Shown: piece by piece, positions 34,101 through 36,851 of the stretch
Layout: each line of letters begins with the position of its first letter
Numbering within the stretch: position 1 is the stretch's first letter
Assembly: GCA_934488695.1 (NCBI GenBank)
Contig: CAKSSH010000011.1
Span: 1 to 36,851, forward strand
Direction: 5' to 3'
Length of the DNA stretch: 36,851 nucleotides
Source of the DNA: an uncultured Oscillospiraceae bacterium
GTDB lineage: Bacteria > Bacillota > Clostridia > Oscillospirales > Ruminococcaceae
The notes under the pieces: model-generated
Databases searched by the model: none
What the model saw: the letters and a program-made list of their open reading frames with translations, nothing else
What the model was told of the DNA's origin: nothing
Made by a program: the position numbers and the translations under genes

Positions 34101-34964
34101 TTAGTATTTTTTAATGTCGCGGTGGTTAATGCTGGCATGAATGCCGTTTTCGGTGATATGGCGATAAACCAATTCGGAGAAGACCACAGAACGGTGCTTG
34201 CCGCCGGTGCAGCCGACTGCAATTACCAATTGGCTTTTCCCTTCGTCAATATAAAGCGGCAACAGATAATCGATCATGTCCAACAGTTTTTTTTCAAATC
34301 CTTGAGCTTGCGGCCATTTCATGACATAATCCCAAACCGGCTGATCCAGACCGGTTTGATGTTTTAGCTCGTCAATGTAAAACGGATTCGGCAGGCAACG
34401 CACATCAAACACCAAATCTGCCTCGGTCGGCAATCCGTATTTAAATCCAAAAGACATACAATGGACGATCATAGATTTGCGTACATCACCTAAAAAAAGC
34501 TTGGTAATACGCTCTTTCAGTTGTGCTGAGGAAAGCAGCGACGTGTCAATGATATAATCCGCAGAGGCACGAACCTTGCGAAGCATTTCGCGTTCACTGC
34601 GTACGGCTGTTTCCGTGCCGGAAACGGTGTCATTATCAAGTGGATGCTTTCGACGGGTTTCTTTATAGCGGCGCACCAAAACCGCGTCCTCGCAATCCAG
34701 GAAAAGGATCTTATATTCAACATTATTTTGCTGAAGCTCCCGCAGGCTGTCCTCCAATGAGAAAAATAGTTCTCCGCCGCGAACATCAACAGCAATAGCC
34801 ACCTTGGAAAGACGCGAATTTTTGCCTTCGCCGCAGATTTCGGCAATCTTAGGAATTAGTTGAGGAGGCATGTTATCAATACAAAAAAAACCGATATCCT
34901 CCAGCGCGTCCATAGCGCGAGATTTTCCGGAACCGGACAGTCCTGTTACGATGACAATTTCCAT
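34101..34964 (-). CDS. rapZ: RapZ-type nucleotide-binding protein
   Basis: P-loop protein (YvcJ/RapZ family, 287 residues); in E. coli it regulates glucosamine-6-phosphate synthase through small RNAs, while in Firmicutes its role is less clear. Walker A GLSGSGKS at residues 8-15, then DALEDIGFFCIDNMPP, FLDCEDAVLVRRY, SFGFKYGLP, DVRCLPNPF and the C-terminal VIAVGCTGGKHRSVV block. It is usually followed by yvcK and whiA; here whiA follows directly and yvcK is missing from the cluster. Ribosome binding site CTGGAGA upstream. Confidence 0.96.
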   Translation of the reverse strand: MEIVIVTGLSGSGKSRAMDALEDIGFFCIDNMPPQLIPKIAEICGEGKNSRLSKVAIAVDVRGGELFFSLEDSLRELQQNNVEYKILFLDCEDAVLVRRYKETRRKHPLDNDTVSGTETAVRSEREMLRKVRASADYIIDTSLLSSAQLKERITKLFLGDVRKSMIVHCMSFGFKYGLPTEADLVFDVRCLPNPFYIDELKHQTGLDQPVWDYVMKWPQAQGFEKKLLDMIDYLLPLYIDEGKSQLVIAVGCTGGKHRSVVFSELVYRHITENGIHASINHRDIKKY

Positions 34965-34979
34965 AAATTTAGTCTCCAG

Positions 34980-35876
34980 TTAGATTATTTTCACTTCCGG
35001 TTCTAAAACAAAACCGGTTTTTTCAAAAACAGTATCTTTCACCTTTCGCATCAGCTCTAAAACCTCACAACAGGTGGCTGTACCGCGATTGACAATAAAC
35101 CCTGCATGCTTTTCGCTGACTTGCGCATCTCCGACACGCAGTCCTTTGAGACCGCACTGATCAATCAAAAGAGAAGCATAGCTGCCTTGTGGACGTTTAA
35201 AGGTGCTGCCGGCGCTTGGATACTCCAAGGGCTGCTTTTCACGGCGTTTTAAAAGCAGTGTTTCCATTTGATTTGAAATATCATCGCGGTTTCCGGCGTT
35301 TAGCTTTACAGTAACCTCGGTAATACAATACGACCGGTCCGAAAAAAGGCTGTGACGGTAAGAAAAGTCAAGCTCTGCCCCGCTCAGTGTTTTCACTGCT
35401 CCTGTTTCGTCCACAAAACGGCAGCAAGACACCACATCGCTCATTTGACCGCCGTAAGCACCGGCATTCATGGCGACGGCTCCACCGATACTTCCGGGAA
35501 TCCCGCAAGCAAACTCTAAGCCGGATAGCGCAAGATCTCGCGCAGTTCTGGCCACGCCGGCAAGAGAAGCGCCGGATTGACATATAAGGCAATTATGTTG
35601 CCTTGTGATTGACGAAAAATCAGCAGAAAGACAAAGGACGGCTCCGCGGCATCCGTCATCATTTACCAGCAAATTAGAACCGCGTCCGATTATCATGCAT
35701 GGGATTTTTTTCTGTCGCAAAAGCGTCAGCGACTCCAAAATCTGAGCCTCATTTTTGGGAAAAATCAAGATGTCCGCCGGGCCTCCGATGCGAAACGTGG
35801 TGTGTAAAGACATCGGCTCATGACACAAAAAATGAATATTTGCATCTTTTAGGGCATTTTTCAGCGACTGATCCAA
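34980..35876 (-). CDS. murB: UDP-N-acetylenolpyruvoylglucosamine reductase
   Basis: FAD and NADPH enzyme completing UDP-N-acetylmuramate in peptidoglycan synthesis. The protein has 298 residues, the Gram-positive (type II) MurB. The TTG start at 35876 is supported by AAGGAG 9 bases upstream; no in-frame ATG lies near. Motifs: TTFRIGGPADI, GRGSNLLVND, FACGIPGSIGGAVAMNAGAYGG, catalytic Ser in YPSAGSTFKRP, and AGFIVNRGTATCCEVLELM. It sits 24 bases after hprK and 15 bases before rapZ. Confidence 0.96.
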   Translation of the reverse strand: MDQSLKNALKDANIHFLCHEPMSLHTTFRIGGPADILIFPKNEAQILESLTLLRQKKIPCMIIGRGSNLLVNDDGCRGAVLCLSADFSSITRQHNCLICQSGASLAGVARTARDLALSGLEFACGIPGSIGGAVAMNAGAYGGQMSDVVSCCRFVDETGAVKTLSGAELDFSYRHSLFSDRSYCITEVTVKLNAGNRDDISNQMETLLLKRREKQPLEYPSAGSTFKRPQGSYASLLIDQCGLKGLRVGDAQVSEKHAGFIVNRGTATCCEVLELMRKVKDTVFEKTGFVLEPEVKII

Positions 35877-35900
35877 AAAAACACGCTCCTTGTTGCGGGC

Positions 35901-36770
35901 TCAGGCGCGCGGTGCAATGTCTCCGACGCTCTCATCCGCTACCATGCCAAGCTGCTTCAAAAGCTCTTCGGCAGCGTTATAGCCCATTTTTTTCTGGCGG
36001 TTACTCATAGCAGCAACCTCAATAATAATCGCAAGATTTCGCCCGGGTTTTACCGGTATGGTCACACTCCCAACTGAAACGCCTAAAATGTCGACGGTTT
36101 CATTTTCAATGCCGATACGGTCGTAGATTTTTTGATTATCCCACGGCTCCAAATTAATGACCATGTCAATTTTTTCAGTGACTTTAACTGCGCCGATACC
36201 AAATATTTGTCGAACATTGATGATACCGATACCGCGCAGTTCCACAAAATGTCGAATATTTTCCGGTGAAGATCCAACCAACGTTTTACTGGAGACGCGG
36301 CGAATTTCCACGGCGTCATCGGCAATTAGGCGATGACCACGCTTTACAAGCTCAATTGCCGTTTCACTTTTACCGACACCGCTTTCGCCTAAAATTAAAA
36401 TACCCTCACCATAAGCTTCTACCAAAACGCCATGTCTTGTAATACGTGGTGCCAGCTCCACGTTTAAAAATGAAATAATGCCTGCTAAAAAATGCGAGGT
36501 GGATTCCGATGTGCGCATAACAAACACTTGGTGCTTTCTCGCCGCCTCCAACATTTCCGGAATGATTGAAATGTTTCGCGCAACCACAACAAGGGGCGGC
36601 TTGTGACTCATAAACTTTTCAAAAACATCCTGACGTTCGGCTTCGGAAAGCTTTTCAAGATATCCGCATTCCGCATTGCCGAGAATTTGGATTCTATTCT
36701 CATCATAATAATCATAATCACCGGCAAAATTTAAACCGGGGCGATTAACATCACTGCTGTAAATGAGCAT
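35901..36770 (-). CDS. hprK: HPr kinase/phosphorylase, N-terminal region interrupted
   Basis: Phosphorylates Ser46 of HPr to control catabolite repression. From the ATG at 36770 the frame gives 289 residues, about 20-25 fewer than usual. The kinase half is intact: Walker A GESGVGKS (128-135), AIELVKRGHRLIADD, ELRGIGIINVRQIFG, VKPGRNLAIIIEVAAM. The N-terminal half starts directly at YSSDVNRPGLNFAG. Upstream, the same frame reads FVPLKNVLRDIRFFSV, then a TAA (36801-36803), then FHKSFSDCQD before the ATG; this looks like the missing N-terminus. There is no ribosome binding site before 36770. It is either a nonsense-mutated gene re-initiating at 36770, a sequence error, or a genuinely short form. 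Confidence 0.85.
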   Translation of the reverse strand: MLIYSSDVNRPGLNFAGDYDYYDENRIQILGNAECGYLEKLSEAERQDVFEKFMSHKPPLVVVARNISIIPEMLEAARKHQVFVMRTSESTSHFLAGIISFLNVELAPRITRHGVLVEAYGEGILILGESGVGKSETAIELVKRGHRLIADDAVEIRRVSSKTLVGSSPENIRHFVELRGIGIINVRQIFGIGAVKVTEKIDMVINLEPWDNQKIYDRIGIENETVDILGVSVGSVTIPVKPGRNLAIIIEVAAMSNRQKKMGYNAAEELLKQLGMVADESVGDIAPRA

Positions 36771-36851
36771 ATCTTGGCAATCAGAAAAGGACTTGTGAAA
36801 TTAAACGGAAAAAAAACGGATGTCTCGGAGCACGTTTTTAAGGGGGACAAA

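Overview
This 36.9 kb window looks like a core chromosomal segment of a low-to-mid GC Gram-positive bacterium, most likely in class Clostridia. I would guess the Oscillospirales/Ruminococcaceae side, but the sequence does not fix the family. The evidence is the gene content and order: topA-trmFO, smc-ftsY, rdgB-yhbY-nadD-yqeK-rsfS-leuS, pepP-efp followed by a CD1247-type zinc-ribbon protein, cdaA-cdaR, and hprK-murB-rapZ-whiA-dnaE-pfkA. Strong Shine-Dalgarno sites, TTG and GTG starts and many 4-base ATGA overlaps also fit. I see no tRNA or rRNA genes, insertion sequences, prophage genes or CRISPR arrays.

Layout. Genes from 1 to about 28.6 kb are on the plus strand; those from 28.6 kb to the right edge are on the minus strand. 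The two blocks converge on a bidirectional terminator at 28584-28618. (1) 1-4358: topA (start outside the window), trmFO, plsX and rnc, each overlapping the next by 4 bases. (2) 4377-13858: a sigma-A-type promoter, then smc, ftsY, rdgB, yhbY, nadD, yqeK, rsfS and leuS, closely packed. (3) 13880-14199: rpsU as a compact unit with a near-perfect promoter, a leader hairpin and its own terminator; it encodes only 58 residues. (4) 14218-17802: yqeG, an endonuclease IV-like TIM barrel, pepP, then efp with its own promoter and the CD1247-like protein, closed by a terminator. (5) 17833-22933: a lone galT and a two-gene heterodimeric ABC exporter. (6) 23219-24591: a DUF3343 putative sulfur/selenium carrier and a cysteine desulfurase. 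(7) 24629-26925: the c-di-AMP module cdaA-cdaR. (8) 26990-28585: a COG2509-type FAD protein. (9) Minus strand, in transcription order: hprK, murB, rapZ, whiA, dnaE, pfkA.

How the genes work together. Most serve information processing (topA, trmFO, rnc, smc, ftsY, dnaE), translation (leuS, rpsU, rsfS, yhbY, efp), nucleotide and NAD metabolism or house-cleaning (rdgB, nadD, yqeK), and envelope and carbon control (plsX, murB, rapZ, hprK, pfkA, cdaAR).

I did not find a clearly new multi-gene system. The best leads are small: an in-frame stop in the apparent N-terminal region of hprK, an 8-base inverted repeat embedded in the rpsU promoter with a leader hairpin next to its ribosome binding site, a GC-rich hairpin between galT and the ABC exporter, and a Cys/Asp-rich tail on the CD1247-like protein.
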